From the NCBI GenBank assembly GCA_006438735.1, contig RCZF01000002.1:1-60000 (forward strand): a DNA stretch of 60,000 nt. Reading direction: 5' to 3'. Within the stretch, counting starts at the first letter, position 1. Each line of letters opens with the position of its first letter. A program made the position numbers and the translations under genes. Positions 48,317-57,215 of the stretch are shown piece after piece. The notes below the pieces were generated by a model, which was not told where the DNA came from, did not search any database, and saw nothing but the letters and a program-made list of their open reading frames with translations. The stretch is from Sphingomonas koreensis. Its GTDB lineage: Bacteria > Pseudomonadota > Alphaproteobacteria > Sphingomonadales > Sphingomonadaceae.

Positions 48317-50275
48317 CTATTTCGGCGAAAATCCGTTGTTGCCTCTGTCCTTGTCGGGCAGCTGGTGATCGGGATCGATCGTCGCGCTGACGACCTTGAC
48401 GCTGCCGCCCACCGGCACCGCGGTCGACGCCTGCCTGATCCAGGTTTCGGCCGGGAGCTTCACGTCCTTCCTCGATCCGTCGGCGAAGGTGACGCGCAGC
48501 GTCGCCGGCATGACGAGCTTGTCCTTCGCCGCCACCGTCACCAGCGCCCCCTGTTTGGGATCGTCATGGACGTAGGTCACGCCCGTCACCGCCAAGTCCA
48601 TCTGCCAATTGTTGAAATACCAGCCGCGCCAGAAATAGCTGAGGTCTTCGCCGGCATCGCTATCCATCGCCCGGAAAAAATCAGCCGGCTTGGGATGTTT
48701 GAACGCCCAGGCGGCGATGTAAGTGCGGAAGGCGTGGTCGAACCGCTCCGGCCCGAGGATCTGCTCGCGCAGCAGGCGAAGCCCCAGCGCCGCTTTGAAA
48801 TAGGTCATCGGGTGGCGATACTTTTCGATCACCGTATCGGCGCGGCTAAGGATCGGCGGGGCTTGGGGATCGGCCAGCAGCGGCAGGATCTCATCGACCG
48901 GATTGCCCCCGCCCGGCGCATATTCGCTGTCACGCTTCGGGCCGTATTCGCCGTGGTTGAAATCGTCCGATTCATAGGTGTCGATGAAGGTGTTGAAGCC
49001 TTCGTCCATCCATGCGTCGCGGCGTTCGTTCGAGCCGACGATCATCGGGAACCAGCCGTGCCCGATCTCGTGCGCGCTGATCCAAAAAAGCTCCTTGCCG
49101 GCGTCGTCCACGCCGTCGAACACGATGCCGGGATATTCCATGCCGGTCGCGGGGCCGGCAATGTTGATCGCGGCGGGCCAGGGATAGGGATACCAGCGGC
49201 GCGAGAAGCCCTCGACCGCGTCCTTCATATATTCAGTCGAGCGGCCCCAGCGCGCGTTGCCCTGGCTCTCGGCCGGATAGAAGCTCTCGGCGAGTGACGA
49301 CTTGCCGCCGGGCAGATTGATCCGCGCGGCATCCCAGGCGAACACCGAGGACGCGCTGAACGCCACGTCGCGAGTGTCGTGCATGCGGTAATGCCAGGTC
49401 AGCGTGCCGCCCTTTTGGGGGCGTGTCGCGGGATCAGCGATCTCATTCGGCGCGCGGATCGCGATCGTCTTGTCGCTTTGCTTCGCCCGGTTGAAGCGAT
49501 CGAGCTGCGTCTTGGTCAGCACCTCCTGCGGATTGACCAGCTCGCCCGATCCGGCGACCAGCATGTCCGACGGCACCGTCACGAAATAATCGAAGTCGCC
49601 GTATTCGAGGTAGAATTCCTGGGCGAGATACGGGAGCGTGTCCCACCCGCGGATATCGTCATAGACGGCCATGCGCGGATACCATTGCGCCAGGTCAAAT
49701 ATCTCGCCGTCGCGCGACGTGCCCCACGCCATCCGCCCGCCGAACTTGCCCGGAATGGTGAAATGATAATGGATCGTGACCACCGCCTGCTGGCCGTGCG
49801 CGATCGGCGTCGGCAGCTGCAATTGCGCGCGCGTGTCGCTGATCAGCGGCGTGACCGCGACCGACTTGCCGCCGGCGACCGCCACCTCGGCGGAATCGAT
49901 GTGCATCCCGTCGGTCGTGCCGCGCAGCGGGCCGCCTTGCGCCAGATAGCCGCGCGACTCGGGTTTGTAGAGATTTTGCTCGATCTGCAGCCACAGCACG
50001 CCGAGCGTATCGAGGCTGTTGTTGGTGTAGGTGATCTGCACCGTCGCGGTGAGCGTCTTGGCCGCCGGATCGAGGCTGGCGTGGATCTGGTAATCGGCCT
50101 TGTTCTGCCAATACTGCGGCCCCGGTAGCCCGTTGGACGAGCGATAGACGTTGACCGCCTGGCCGAGATCGAGCGGCGCGAAGGTTTCGAGCGGATCGTA
50201 ACCGGGCGAACTCGCCGCCATCAAAGCGGCCGACGCCGCCGTCAACAATCCAAGCCGCACCCAAGTCTTCGCCAT
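48317..50275 (-). CDS. M1 family zinc aminopeptidase-like protein
   Basis: A 652-residue metallopeptidase of the M1 (aminopeptidase N/gluzincin) type. ATG 50275 begins a signal peptide (GLLTAASAALMAA). The zinc site is HEIGHGWFP, followed by MDEGFNTFID which carries the third ligand Glu. GMEYPG just before it is a variant of the GAMEN exopeptidase motif. Substrate is unknown. The C-terminal half is beta-rich with no further motif. Confidence 0.91.
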   Translation of the reverse strand: MAKTWVRLGLLTAASAALMAASSPGYDPLETFAPLDLGQAVNVYRSSNGLPGPQYWQNKADYQIHASLDPAAKTLTATVQITYTNNSLDTLGVLWLQIEQNLYKPESRGYLAQGGPLRGTTDGMHIDSAEVAVAGGKSVAVTPLISDTRAQLQLPTPIAHGQQAVVTIHYHFTIPGKFGGRMAWGTSRDGEIFDLAQWYPRMAVYDDIRGWDTLPYLAQEFYLEYGDFDYFVTVPSDMLVAGSGELVNPQEVLTKTQLDRFNRAKQSDKTIAIRAPNEIADPATRPQKGGTLTWHYRMHDTRDVAFSASSVFAWDAARINLPGGKSSLAESFYPAESQGNARWGRSTEYMKDAVEGFSRRWYPYPWPAAINIAGPATGMEYPGIVFDGVDDAGKELFWISAHEIGHGWFPMIVGSNERRDAWMDEGFNTFIDTYESDDFNHGEYGPKRDSEYAPGGGNPVDEILPLLADPQAPPILSRADTVIEKYRHPMTYFKAALGLRLLREQILGPERFDHAFRTYIAAWAFKHPKPADFFRAMDSDAGEDLSYFWRGWYFNNWQMDLAVTGVTYVHDDPKQGALVTVAAKDKLVMPATLRVTFADGSRKDVKLPAETWIRQASTAVPVGGSVKVVSATIDPDHQLPDKDRGNNGFSPK

Positions 50276-50401
50276 ATCGCCCGCGTCCCCGTCGAGTCTG
50301 TGTAAGCGGCCATAAGTCCACACCCGCCGCCGCCTGTCGAGGCCGGCGCAACAAAATTTCTTGGCGTGCGCGGGCTGCGGACGCTACGACTTCGGTCGGT
50401 C

Positions 50402-51430
50402 ATGACCATTCACACCCCCACCCGTTCCTGCCGCGACTGGCTCGATTGGGCGATCGGCGAGATCGAGGCCGACCGCACCCGCTCCGCCGACACGCATCTT
50501 GTCAAACTCGCCGCCAGCCCGAATGCCGGCATCGACCTCTATCTCAAGGACGAATCGAGCCATCCCTCGGGCTCGCTCAAGCACCGCCTTGCGCGCTCGC
50601 TGTTTCTCTATGCCTTGTGCAACGGCTGGATCGGCCCCGACAGCGCGGTGATCGAAGCATCCTCAGGATCGGCCGCCATATCCGAGGCCTATTTCGCGCG
50701 GCTGCTGGGGCTAAAGTTCATCGCGGTCGTGCCGGCGACCACCGCGCCGGCCAAGCTCGTCGAGATCGAGCGGCTTGGCGGGACGTGCCATCCGGTGCCG
50801 GCCGGTGAGATCTACGCCGTCGCGCATGCGCTCGCCGATCAGACCGGCGGCCATTACATGGACCAGTTCACTTATGCCGAGCGCGCGACCGACTGGCGCG
50901 GCAACAACAATATCGCCGAATCGATCTTCGAGCAGATGGCCAGCGAGCGACATCCGGTGCCGACCTGGATCGTCGTCGGCGCGGGGACCGGCGGCACCTC
51001 GGCGACGATCGGCCGCTTCATTCGCTATCGCCGCGACTGCTGCACCCGCACCAGCCTTGCCGTAGTCGATCCCGAAGGATCGGTGTTCGCCCAGCATTGG
51101 CGCACCGGCCGAGACGACCTGACCGCGCGCGGCAGCCGTATCGAGGGGATCGGCCGCCCGCGCGTCGAGCCGAGCTTCCAGCGCCGTGTCATCGACCGCA
51201 TGATCCCCGTTACCGACCGGGACAGCTTCGCCGCCGCCCGCGCGCTGTCCGCCGATCTCGGCAAACGCGTCGGTCCCTCGACCGGCACCAACATGGTCGG
51301 CGTCCACGCGCTCGCCGCGGAAATGGCGGCGGCCGGCCAGCAGGGCAGCATCGTCAGCCTGATCTGCGACGCCGGCGAGCGCTATCTCGATACGCTCTAT
51401 GACGACGCCTGGCTCGCCGCCAACGGTTAG
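50402..51430 (+). CDS. PLP-dependent cysteine synthase-fold enzyme
   Basis: A 342-residue fold type II PLP enzyme. The PLP Lys is in [18 protein letters not shown], the phosphate loop is [13 protein letters not shown] and [18 protein letters not shown] is the substrate (Asn) loop equivalent. The pattern SLKHR instead of SVKDR and the ASSG instead of TSGNT resemble cysteine desulfhydrase (Cds1-like) proteins rather than CysK, so H2S release from cysteine is a plausible role, by inference. The start at 50402 gives the family N-terminus. A 126-bp divergent region separates it from the M1 peptidase gene. Confidence 0.86.
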   Translation: MTIHTPTRSCRDWLDWAIGEIEADRTRSADTHLVKLAASPNAGIDLYLKDESSHPSGSLKHRLARSLFLYALCNGWIGPDSAVIEASSGSAAISEAYFARLLGLKFIAVVPATTAPAKLVEIERLGGTCHPVPAGEIYAVAHALADQTGGHYMDQFTYAERATDWRGNNNIAESIFEQMASERHPVPTWIVVGAGTGGTSATIGRFIRYRRDCCTRTSLAVVDPEGSVFAQHWRTGRDDLTARGSRIEGIGRPRVEPSFQRRVIDRMIPVTDRDSFAAARALSADLGKRVGPSTGTNMVGVHALAAEMAAAGQQGSIVSLICDAGERYLDTLYDDAWLAANG

Positions 51431-51478
51431 AGTCTGTTCTGCTTACGCCGATCCGGCGCCGTCTGACTGAAACAAAAG

Positions 51479-52957
51479 TTACGCGACGATCCGCCCCGAC
51501 ACTTCGGCGCCGGCGTCGGCGCGCAGCGGCACGAAGAACAACAGCGCGATCAGCGACAGCGCGGCGACGATCGCGAATGCCGGCGAGATGTCCGCCGCGG
51601 TCAAGCCCGCGTCGCCGCGCCACGCGATCGTGTAGTGGATCAGCATCGCCGCCAGCCCGATCCCCAGGCTCTGGGCGAGTTGCTGAAACATGCTGGCGAG
51701 GCTCGAAGCACGGCTCATCTGCGCGTCGCTGACGTCGGCATAGCCCATCGCATTGAGCGCGGTGAACTGCAGCGACCGGAAGAAGCCGCCGATCAACAGC
51801 GTCGTGATCAAAATCCAGTGCGGCGTCGTCACCCGGAACAGCGCGTAGCTGGCGGACAGCGCTGCGACCGCGACCGCATTGAAGATCAGCACGCGCTTGA
51901 AGCCGAACCATCGGATGATCGGCTTGGCGGTGGTCTTCATCAGCAGCGCGCCCACCGCGCCGGTGAAGGTCAGCAGCCCCGCCTCGAACGCCGACAGGCC
52001 GAAGCCGAGCTGGAGCAACAAGGCGAGCAGGAACGGCGAGGCGCCGACGATCAGCCGCGAGAACAGGCCGCCAACGGTCGATGCCGTAAACGTCGGGATC
52101 TTGAGCAGCGAGAGATCGAGGATCGCGTGCGGCGTTTTGCGCGCATGGATCGCATAAAGCACGCCGCAGATCGCGCCGCCGATCAACATCGCCGCGACGA
52201 CCGCCACCGGCAGCGCATCGCGCCCGAGATTGTCGAAGCCATAGACCAGCCCGGCCAGCCCCAGCCCGGTGAGGATGAAGCCACGGATATCGAGCTTGTC
52301 GCGCACTTCGGCGCGCACGTCGGGAATGAACAGGGTCGCCAGCACCACGCCGATCACACCCATCGGCACGTTGATGAAAAAGATCCAGCGCCACGACCAG
52401 AAGGTAACGATAAACCCGCCGATCGGCGGCCCGAGGATCGGCCCGAGCAGCGCCGGCATCGTCAGATAGGACATCGCCTGGACGAGCTCGGACTTGGGCA
52501 CGCTGCGCAGCAGCACCAGCCGCCCCACCGGCAGCATCATCGCGCCGGCGAGGCCTTGCAACATCCGCGCACCGATCAGCTCGGGAAGGTTCTGCGATAA
52601 CCCGCAAAGCAGCGAGCTCAGCGCAAAACCGATGATCGCCGCGCGAAACACCAGCTTGGCGCCGAAGCGATCGGCGACCCAGGCCGAGATCGGCAGGAAC
52701 ACCGCCGCCGACAGCAGATAGGCGGTGATCGCCAGATTGAGCGTCACCGGATCCTCGTGGAGCGCGCGCGCCATCGAGGGCAGCGCATTCGAGATCACCG
52801 TCGAATCGAGCGTCTGCATGAACAGCGCCGCGCCGATAATCATCGGCAACAGCGGGCTGGTGCGCTTGCGCGGCGCGGCCGCCTCGCCGCTGCCGAGGAT
52901 CGCGTCGGCCGCGGCGGCGCCGCTAGCGGGCGGTGGGATCGCTTCCTCGTCGAACAT
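51479..52957 (-). CDS. MFS transporter, DHA2 (EmrB/QacA) family
   Basis: A 492-residue multidrug exporter with 14 predicted transmembrane helices. The first helix region reads FMQTLDSTVISNALPSMARAL (the DHA2 motif DxTxxxxALP), motif A is ADRFGAKLVF and motif C-like sequence is LGPILGPPIGG. The start at 52957 gives a 46-residue cytoplasmic tail before helix 1. It overlaps the MarR gene's stop as TGATG, so it is cotranscribed with its likely repressor. Confidence 0.94.
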   Translation of the reverse strand: MFDEEAIPPPASGAAAADAILGSGEAAAPRKRTSPLLPMIIGAALFMQTLDSTVISNALPSMARALHEDPVTLNLAITAYLLSAAVFLPISAWVADRFGAKLVFRAAIIGFALSSLLCGLSQNLPELIGARMLQGLAGAMMLPVGRLVLLRSVPKSELVQAMSYLTMPALLGPILGPPIGGFIVTFWSWRWIFFINVPMGVIGVVLATLFIPDVRAEVRDKLDIRGFILTGLGLAGLVYGFDNLGRDALPVAVVAAMLIGGAICGVLYAIHARKTPHAILDLSLLKIPTFTASTVGGLFSRLIVGASPFLLALLLQLGFGLSAFEAGLLTFTGAVGALLMKTTAKPIIRWFGFKRVLIFNAVAVAALSASYALFRVTTPHWILITTLLIGGFFRSLQFTALNAMGYADVSDAQMSRASSLASMFQQLAQSLGIGLAAMLIHYTIAWRGDAGLTAADISPAFAIVAALSLIALLFFVPLRADAGAEVSGRIVA

Positions 52958-53394
52958 CAGGCCGCCATCTCGACCAGCCGAACGAGCGGCTCGATCGCCG
53001 CATCGAGCCGGTGGCGCTCGTCCGCCGTCAGCCGCGAGACGCGCGCCGCCAGCCAATCGTTGCGCGATCGCCGCACCGCCATCAGCGCCGCCTTGCCGGC
53101 CTTGCTCAGCGCCAGGCTCGCCCGCCGCCGATCGCCGCCGGTGACGGCGGCGGCGCGCGTCAACCAGCCTGCCGCCTCGAGCCGCTTGATATGCACGCTC
53201 ATCGTCGGCCGGCTCATCTGCTCGATCTCAGCAAGCTCGGAAATGCCAACGCCTTGTTGCTTGAAGATGATGCCGAGTATCTGGGCATCGAGCGCGGACA
53301 TGCCGCCCCCTTGCGCCTCGCGTCGCAAATGCCGGCTCAGCTTGAGCATCACCGGCCGCAGCCGCTCTGCCAGAATGTCGCTGTCGTTGGTCAC
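52957..53394 (-). CDS. MarR family transcriptional regulator
   Basis: A 145-residue winged-helix repressor. The recognition region is GISELAEIEQMSRPTMSVHIKRLEAAGWLTRAA, followed by the wing DRRRASLALSKAGKAAL. It is coupled to the DHA2-type exporter, and repression of this pair with release by the exported drug is the expected logic. An inverted repeat lies about 30 bp upstream of the start. Confidence 0.93.
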   Translation of the reverse strand: MTNDSDILAERLRPVMLKLSRHLRREAQGGGMSALDAQILGIIFKQQGVGISELAEIEQMSRPTMSVHIKRLEAAGWLTRAAAVTGGDRRRASLALSKAGKAALMAVRRSRNDWLAARVSRLTADERHRLDAAIEPLVRLVEMAA

Positions 53395-53424
53395 ACCCTC
53401 GTCCCTCAGTCTGCCGCGGATATA

Positions 53425-53439
53425 TAGGCATGCTACCTA
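53425..53439. promoter_or_regulatory. Candidate MarR operator
   Basis: An imperfect palindrome TAGGCATGCTACCTA about 30 bp upstream of the MarR ATG. On the minus strand it is followed by TATATAT, a possible -10. MarR proteins usually bind such palindromes in their own promoters. No binding data are visible. Confidence 0.45.
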
Positions 53440-53885
53440 ATTACAAGGACGGTCGACACGGCTGCGGATCGAAGACGCCGGGGGACCATCGTTGGCGTCC
53501 CGAAATCGGCCAGATCATCGCCCGATAGGTGGTTTCACAGCGTTGCCGCTATCACCGCTTTCTACGGCCCCATAGTCATTTATCTGACGGTGGTTGCGGG
53601 GGCCAAGGAAGCGATCGATGCGCAAGGATAGGAACGTTAATCGAGCGATACGCGCGCTCGAAACGGTGCAATCAATCGAAGCCGCTGCTGGCCTGTTTCA
53701 AGTAGGTGACAGCGCATAAATGATTTACTAAGTATATAACCTAGGTTGGGACTTTATCGCGTCGCAGGTATCTATTTCAATAGTAAAGCCAAAGCATGGG
53801 CTTGATGTCCGGGTTGCCAATAACGGAAAAACAATCGGTAACGTCCGCGAGGCGCTCCTCGCCATAGACCGAAAGGGAAAGCGTT
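53440..53885. other. Intergenic region of about 450 bp, partly A/T-rich
   Basis: No supported gene lies between marR and the mini-LuxR gene. A short frame at about 53536-53630 (VIYLTVVAGAKEAIDAQ) has no recognisable start. The second half (53690-53830) is A/T-rich and has a perfect palindrome AACCTAGGTT at 53739-53748 after TATATAA at about 53734, which could be a promoter or operator. Confidence 0.6.
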
Positions 53886-54119
53886 ATGCAATCCATCTAT
53901 GAGACAAAATCTCTAACCGGCCGGGAAAAGGAAGTCCTGGAGCTCGTCGTCGAGGGATTTTCCGCCAAGGAAATCGCGCTTCGTCTGTGCATCGCGCCGC
54001 GCACCGTCGAATGCCACATCGATCATTTGCGATCTAAGACACGCAGCCGCAATCGCGCACAAATGGTCGCCGTTGCGGTGCGAACGGGCTTGGTACCGAT
54101 GACGCCGCAAGCCGCCTAG
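53886..54119 (+). CDS. Small LuxR/FixJ-type HTH protein (DNA-binding domain only)
   Basis: A 77-residue protein consisting almost entirely of a LuxR-type helix-turn-helix: LTGREKEVLELVVEGFSAKEIALRL and APRTVECHIDHLRSKTRSRNRAQMVAVAV. It lacks a receiver or ligand domain. The C-terminal half is close to the DNA-binding half of the FixJ encoded downstream (SPRTVEVHRANLMSKLGARS). It could compete for the same sites as FixJ or act alone; this is inference. Confidence 0.85.
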   Translation: MQSIYETKSLTGREKEVLELVVEGFSAKEIALRLCIAPRTVECHIDHLRSKTRSRNRAQMVAVAVRTGLVPMTPQAA

Positions 54120-54451
54120 CCGCAACGGCCGTCGGCGACGGGAGAGCGTCCGACGGCCAATCCGCGGCCGGCGCTGTTGGTCCTTGCAGACACGGCACTC
54201 TACGCTTGCTGCGACCTACGTATTCCTACGGATGGGCATTTGGCCGCCTACCCGCGACACTGGCGCAAAAGGGGGCGGGATGTTGCGGTGACCATCCTCA
54301 TTGACTTGCTGATCGGCCAGACGGGAGTAAGCCGGCCGACCGGGGGCGAGGTGGGGGCTCGGTCGCCCTGCGCCGATCGATCACGCGTGATCGATCTTTC
54401 GCCGCGCTGCCCGCTATTCGGCAAGACGGGCGCTGTGGATGGCATGCGCCC
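54120..54451. other. Intergenic region upstream of fixL with direct repeat CCTACG
   Basis: No gene is supported in this 332-bp gap. A 9-bp perfect stem (GGCCGTCGG with CCGACGGCC, 54127-54158) lies right after the mini-LuxR stop and may end its transcript, but there is no T run. CCTACG occurs twice exactly 10 bp apart at 54215-54220 and 54225-54230 (CCTACGTATTCCTACG), the spacing of one helical turn, a candidate activator site. Confidence 0.5.
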
Positions 54452-55960
54452 ATGAAATTCGATCATCGCGAAATCGTCGATCCGCACGCGCTGTTCGCCG
54501 AAGCGGCAATCGACCGCGCCTTGTTCCTGGTCGACGACACCGGCCGAATAACCAGCTGGAACCGCGGCGCGACACTGCTCACCGGCTGGTCGGCAAATGA
54601 AATCACCGGCGAACCGGTCGATCGACTTTACCCGGCGGCAGAACGCGATGGCGGCGTGATCGAATCTGATCGCAGCAAGGCGGCGCGGCACGGCCAAATT
54701 AACCGCGATGTCTGGGTTCTCCGCCGCGACGGCTCCGAATTCTTTGCGACGCTCAATATCAACGCGTTGATCGATGCCGGTGGGCAGTCGCATGGATTCG
54801 GCTACAGAATCGAGGACATCACAGACCGCAAGGCCGCCGAAGCCGCGCTCGAACGGAGCGCCGAACATCTGCGCTCGATCCTGAAAACGGTTCCCGATGC
54901 GATGGTGGTGATCGACGAGCACGGCATCGTCATTTCGTTCAGCGCCGCGGCGGAACGGCTGTTCGGCTACGCCGCGGCAATGGTGGTCGGCCACAACGTC
55001 CGCATGTTGATGCCGCACCACCATTCCAATCGCCATGATTCCTACATAGCGCGTTACCTCGAAACCGGCGAGCGCCGGATCATCGGTCAGGATCGCATCG
55101 TCGTCGGCCGCAAGCGCGATGGCACCGAGTTTCCGGTGGAGCTGTCGATCGGCGAGGCGCGGAGCAACGGGCACCGCATCTTCACCGGCTTCGTCCGCGA
55201 TCTAACCGAGCAGCAACGCGCCGAGCTGCGGCTCAAGCAATTGCAATCGGAGCTGATCCACGTCTCGAGGCTGAGCGCGATGGGAACGATGGCATCGACG
55301 CTGGCGCACGAACTCAACCAGCCGTTGACCGCGATCGCCAATTACCTCGAGGCGGGGCGGGATCTGCTCGATACCCCCGGCGCACGCTCGCACAATTTGT
55401 TGCGCGAAGCGATGGCGGAAGCTGCCGCGGAGTCGTTGCGCGCAGGCGCGCTCGTGCGCCGGCTGCGCGAGTTCGTCACCCGCGGTGAGATCGACAAGCG
55501 CGCCGAGGATCTATCGGTGATGATCGACGAGGCCGGTCGCCTTGCGCTGCTCGGCGCGCGCGAGCGCGGCATCCGGACGTTCTTCTGTCTCGATCCTGCC
55601 TGCAGTCGCGCGATGGTTGATCGCGTCCAAATCCAGCAGGTCGTGGTCAATCTGCTGCGCAACGCGATGGAGTCGCTCGATACCGCCCCGCAACGCGACA
55701 TCTTCGTCTCGACGATGCGCGAGGGCGCCGATCTGGTCCGCGTCTCGATTACCGATACCGGGCCCGGCCTGTCCGATCGGATGGTCGATCGACTGTTCCA
55801 GGCGTTTTCCACGACCAAGGAGCACGGCATGGGGCTGGGCCTGTCGATTTGCCGCACGATCATCGAGGCGCACAATGGCCGGATCTGGTATGAGCCCCGG
55901 TCCGGCGGCGGGGCCGCTTTCCACTTCACGCTAATCGCGGCGGACGAGGACGATGGCTGA
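54452..55960 (+). CDS. fixL: FixL-like oxygen-sensor histidine kinase
   Basis: A 502-residue PAS-PAS histidine kinase. The first PAS spans about residues 15-125, the second about 138-255. In the second, H195, R201, I210 and R215 (RHDSYIARYLETGERRIIGQDR) align with the haem-ligand His, and with the Arg, Ile and Arg near bound O2, of rhizobial FixL by my recall of that enzyme. The H-box is LAHELNQP with H286. The ATP-binding domain has NLLRNAMES (N-box) and DTGPGLSD (G1), GMGLGLSICR (G2). No transmembrane segments are apparent, so it is a cytosolic oxygen sensor. It overlaps fixJ by 8 bases. Confidence 0.92.
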   Translation: MKFDHREIVDPHALFAEAAIDRALFLVDDTGRITSWNRGATLLTGWSANEITGEPVDRLYPAAERDGGVIESDRSKAARHGQINRDVWVLRRDGSEFFATLNINALIDAGGQSHGFGYRIEDITDRKAAEAALERSAEHLRSILKTVPDAMVVIDEHGIVISFSAAAERLFGYAAAMVVGHNVRMLMPHHHSNRHDSYIARYLETGERRIIGQDRIVVGRKRDGTEFPVELSIGEARSNGHRIFTGFVRDLTEQQRAELRLKQLQSELIHVSRLSAMGTMASTLAHELNQPLTAIANYLEAGRDLLDTPGARSHNLLREAMAEAAAESLRAGALVRRLREFVTRGEIDKRAEDLSVMIDEAGRLALLGARERGIRTFFCLDPACSRAMVDRVQIQQVVVNLLRNAMESLDTAPQRDIFVSTMREGADLVRVSITDTGPGLSDRMVDRLFQAFSTTKEHGMGLGLSICRTIIEAHNGRIWYEPRSGGGAAFHFTLIAADEDDG

Positions 55961-56600
55961 CCAGCGGTTCGCCTATCTCGTCGATGACGACGATGCGGTT
56001 CGGCGCTCGATCGGTTTCATGCTGCGCAATTCGGGAATCGACGTGACGAGCTACGCCAGCGGCCACGCATTTCTGAAGGATGCGAAAACGCTGGCGCCCG
56101 GCGCTGTCCTGCTCGACATGCGCATGCCGGAAATGGACGGCCTCGAAGTCCAGCAGTTATTGAACAAGCGCGGCGTCACGCTGCCGGTGATCGTGCTGAC
56201 GGGGCATGGCGACGTGTCGGTCGCGGTCCAGGCGATGAAGGCGGGAGCGGTCGATTTCATCGAAAAGCCCTTCGAGAAAACGGTTCTTCTCACCGCCATA
56301 ACCCGCGCCGAGGAGCGGCTCGAACGTTCGCACGAGAGGTTCAGCGCCGAACGCGAAGCCCTCCTCCGCGTTGCGGTGCTTACCTCGCGCGAACAAGACG
56401 TACTGCGCGAATTGGCGCGCGGTCATCCCAACAAGACGATTGCCTACGATCTCGGCATTTCGCCACGCACCGTCGAGGTTCACCGCGCGAATTTGATGAG
56501 CAAGCTTGGCGCCCGCAGCCTCTCGGAAGCGCTCCGGATCGCTTTCGCCGCGCAACTCGGTGCGGACAAGCATCGGCCGAGCATCGATACGCATACGTAA
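55953..56600 (+). CDS. fixJ: FixJ-like response regulator
   Basis: A 215-residue two-domain activator: receiver with Asp55 as phosphoacceptor (VLLDMRMPEMDG), LTGHGDVSVAVQAMKAG and Lys in EKPF, then a LuxR-type HTH (LTSREQDVLRELARGHPNKTIAYDLGISPRTVEVH). The overlap with fixL indicates a cognate pair. Under low oxygen the kinase would phosphorylate this regulator. No FixK or oxidase target gene lies nearby. Confidence 0.95.
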   Translation: MADQRFAYLVDDDDAVRRSIGFMLRNSGIDVTSYASGHAFLKDAKTLAPGAVLLDMRMPEMDGLEVQQLLNKRGVTLPVIVLTGHGDVSVAVQAMKAGAVDFIEKPFEKTVLLTAITRAEERLERSHERFSAEREALLRVAVLTSREQDVLRELARGHPNKTIAYDLGISPRTVEVHRANLMSKLGARSLSEALRIAFAAQLGADKHRPSIDTHT

Positions 56601-56767
56601 GGTTCGGCCCGCTTGGTCGCTTTCAGAACGCGGCTGAAGTCGAATACGCAATGACCAAAGCATCGTTAGGCCACAATGAATCACGCCCGGCAACGGCATT
56701 GGCCTGATGGCCACGCTGAAAGGCCGCGGCTGGACGGGAAGGAGGTGTTGATCTCGGCGGAGCGAGC

Positions 56768-56775
56768 GGCTGATC
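56768..56775. repeat. Target site duplication of the IS66 element, left copy
   Basis: GGCTGATC directly before the left terminal inverted repeat. The same octamer follows the right terminus at 59593-59600. IS66-family elements create 8-bp duplications. Confidence 0.9.
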
Positions 56776-56797
56776 GTACGCCTCCGATAGTGGCCGC
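56776..56797. repeat. IS66 left terminal inverted repeat
   Basis: 22 bp starting GTACGCCTCCG. It agrees with the right repeat at 19 of 22 positions. Confidence 0.9.
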
Positions 56798-56834
56798 CTT
56801 GTGAGATTGAGCGGATCAAGCGACTACCAGTCGT

Positions 56835-57215
56835 ATGGCCAACCATACTGACAGAGAGATAGTGCCGCTTAGCCGGATGGAGGTTGTCGAGACCGGACGC
56901 CGACGTCGGTGGAGCGACGAAGAGAAGCTGCGCATTCTCGAAGCTGCGAGCATGCCCGGCGTTAGCGTTCGGGCGGTGGCGCGGCGGCACGATGTTGCGC
57001 CGAGTCAGATTTACGATTGGCGAAAGAAGTTATTCGGATCGGTGGCGGTTTCGGGTGGCGGCAGCTTTGCCGCATTGGTGGTGGCGCCGGATGATGCGGC
57101 GCCATCCTGGCCGGGCCGAATGGAGGTCCGTTGCGGCAATGGTCGAACGGTTACTGTTGGCCGCGATGTCGACGTAATGGTGCTGACCCAGCTTGTTGCT
57201 GCGCTTGAGCGATGA
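56835..57215 (+). CDS. tnpA: IS66 accessory protein TnpA
   Basis: A 126-residue helix-turn-helix protein (RRRWSDEEKLRILEAASMPGVSVRAVARRHDVAPSQIYDWRKKLF), typical of IS66 OrfA. It would bind DNA or help transposition. Its stop overlaps the start of tnpB by four bases. Confidence 0.93.
   Translation: MANHTDREIVPLSRMEVVETGRRRRWSDEEKLRILEAASMPGVSVRAVARRHDVAPSQIYDWRKKLFGSVAVSGGGSFAALVVAPDDAAPSWPGRMEVRCGNGRTVTVGRDVDVMVLTQLVAALER

Noticed and set aside
53536..53630. Short open frame (TAFYGPIVIYLTVVAGAKEAIDAQ) upstream of the mini-LuxR gene
   Set aside because: No start codon of good quality and no recognised family. It might be a decayed gene end, but the evidence is too thin.
54177..54455. 92-codon plus-strand frame whose stop overlaps the fixL start
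   Set aside because: It starts with TTG, has no recognisable fold or ribosome-binding site and uses unusual codons for this genome. The ATGA overlap is suggestive but not enough.
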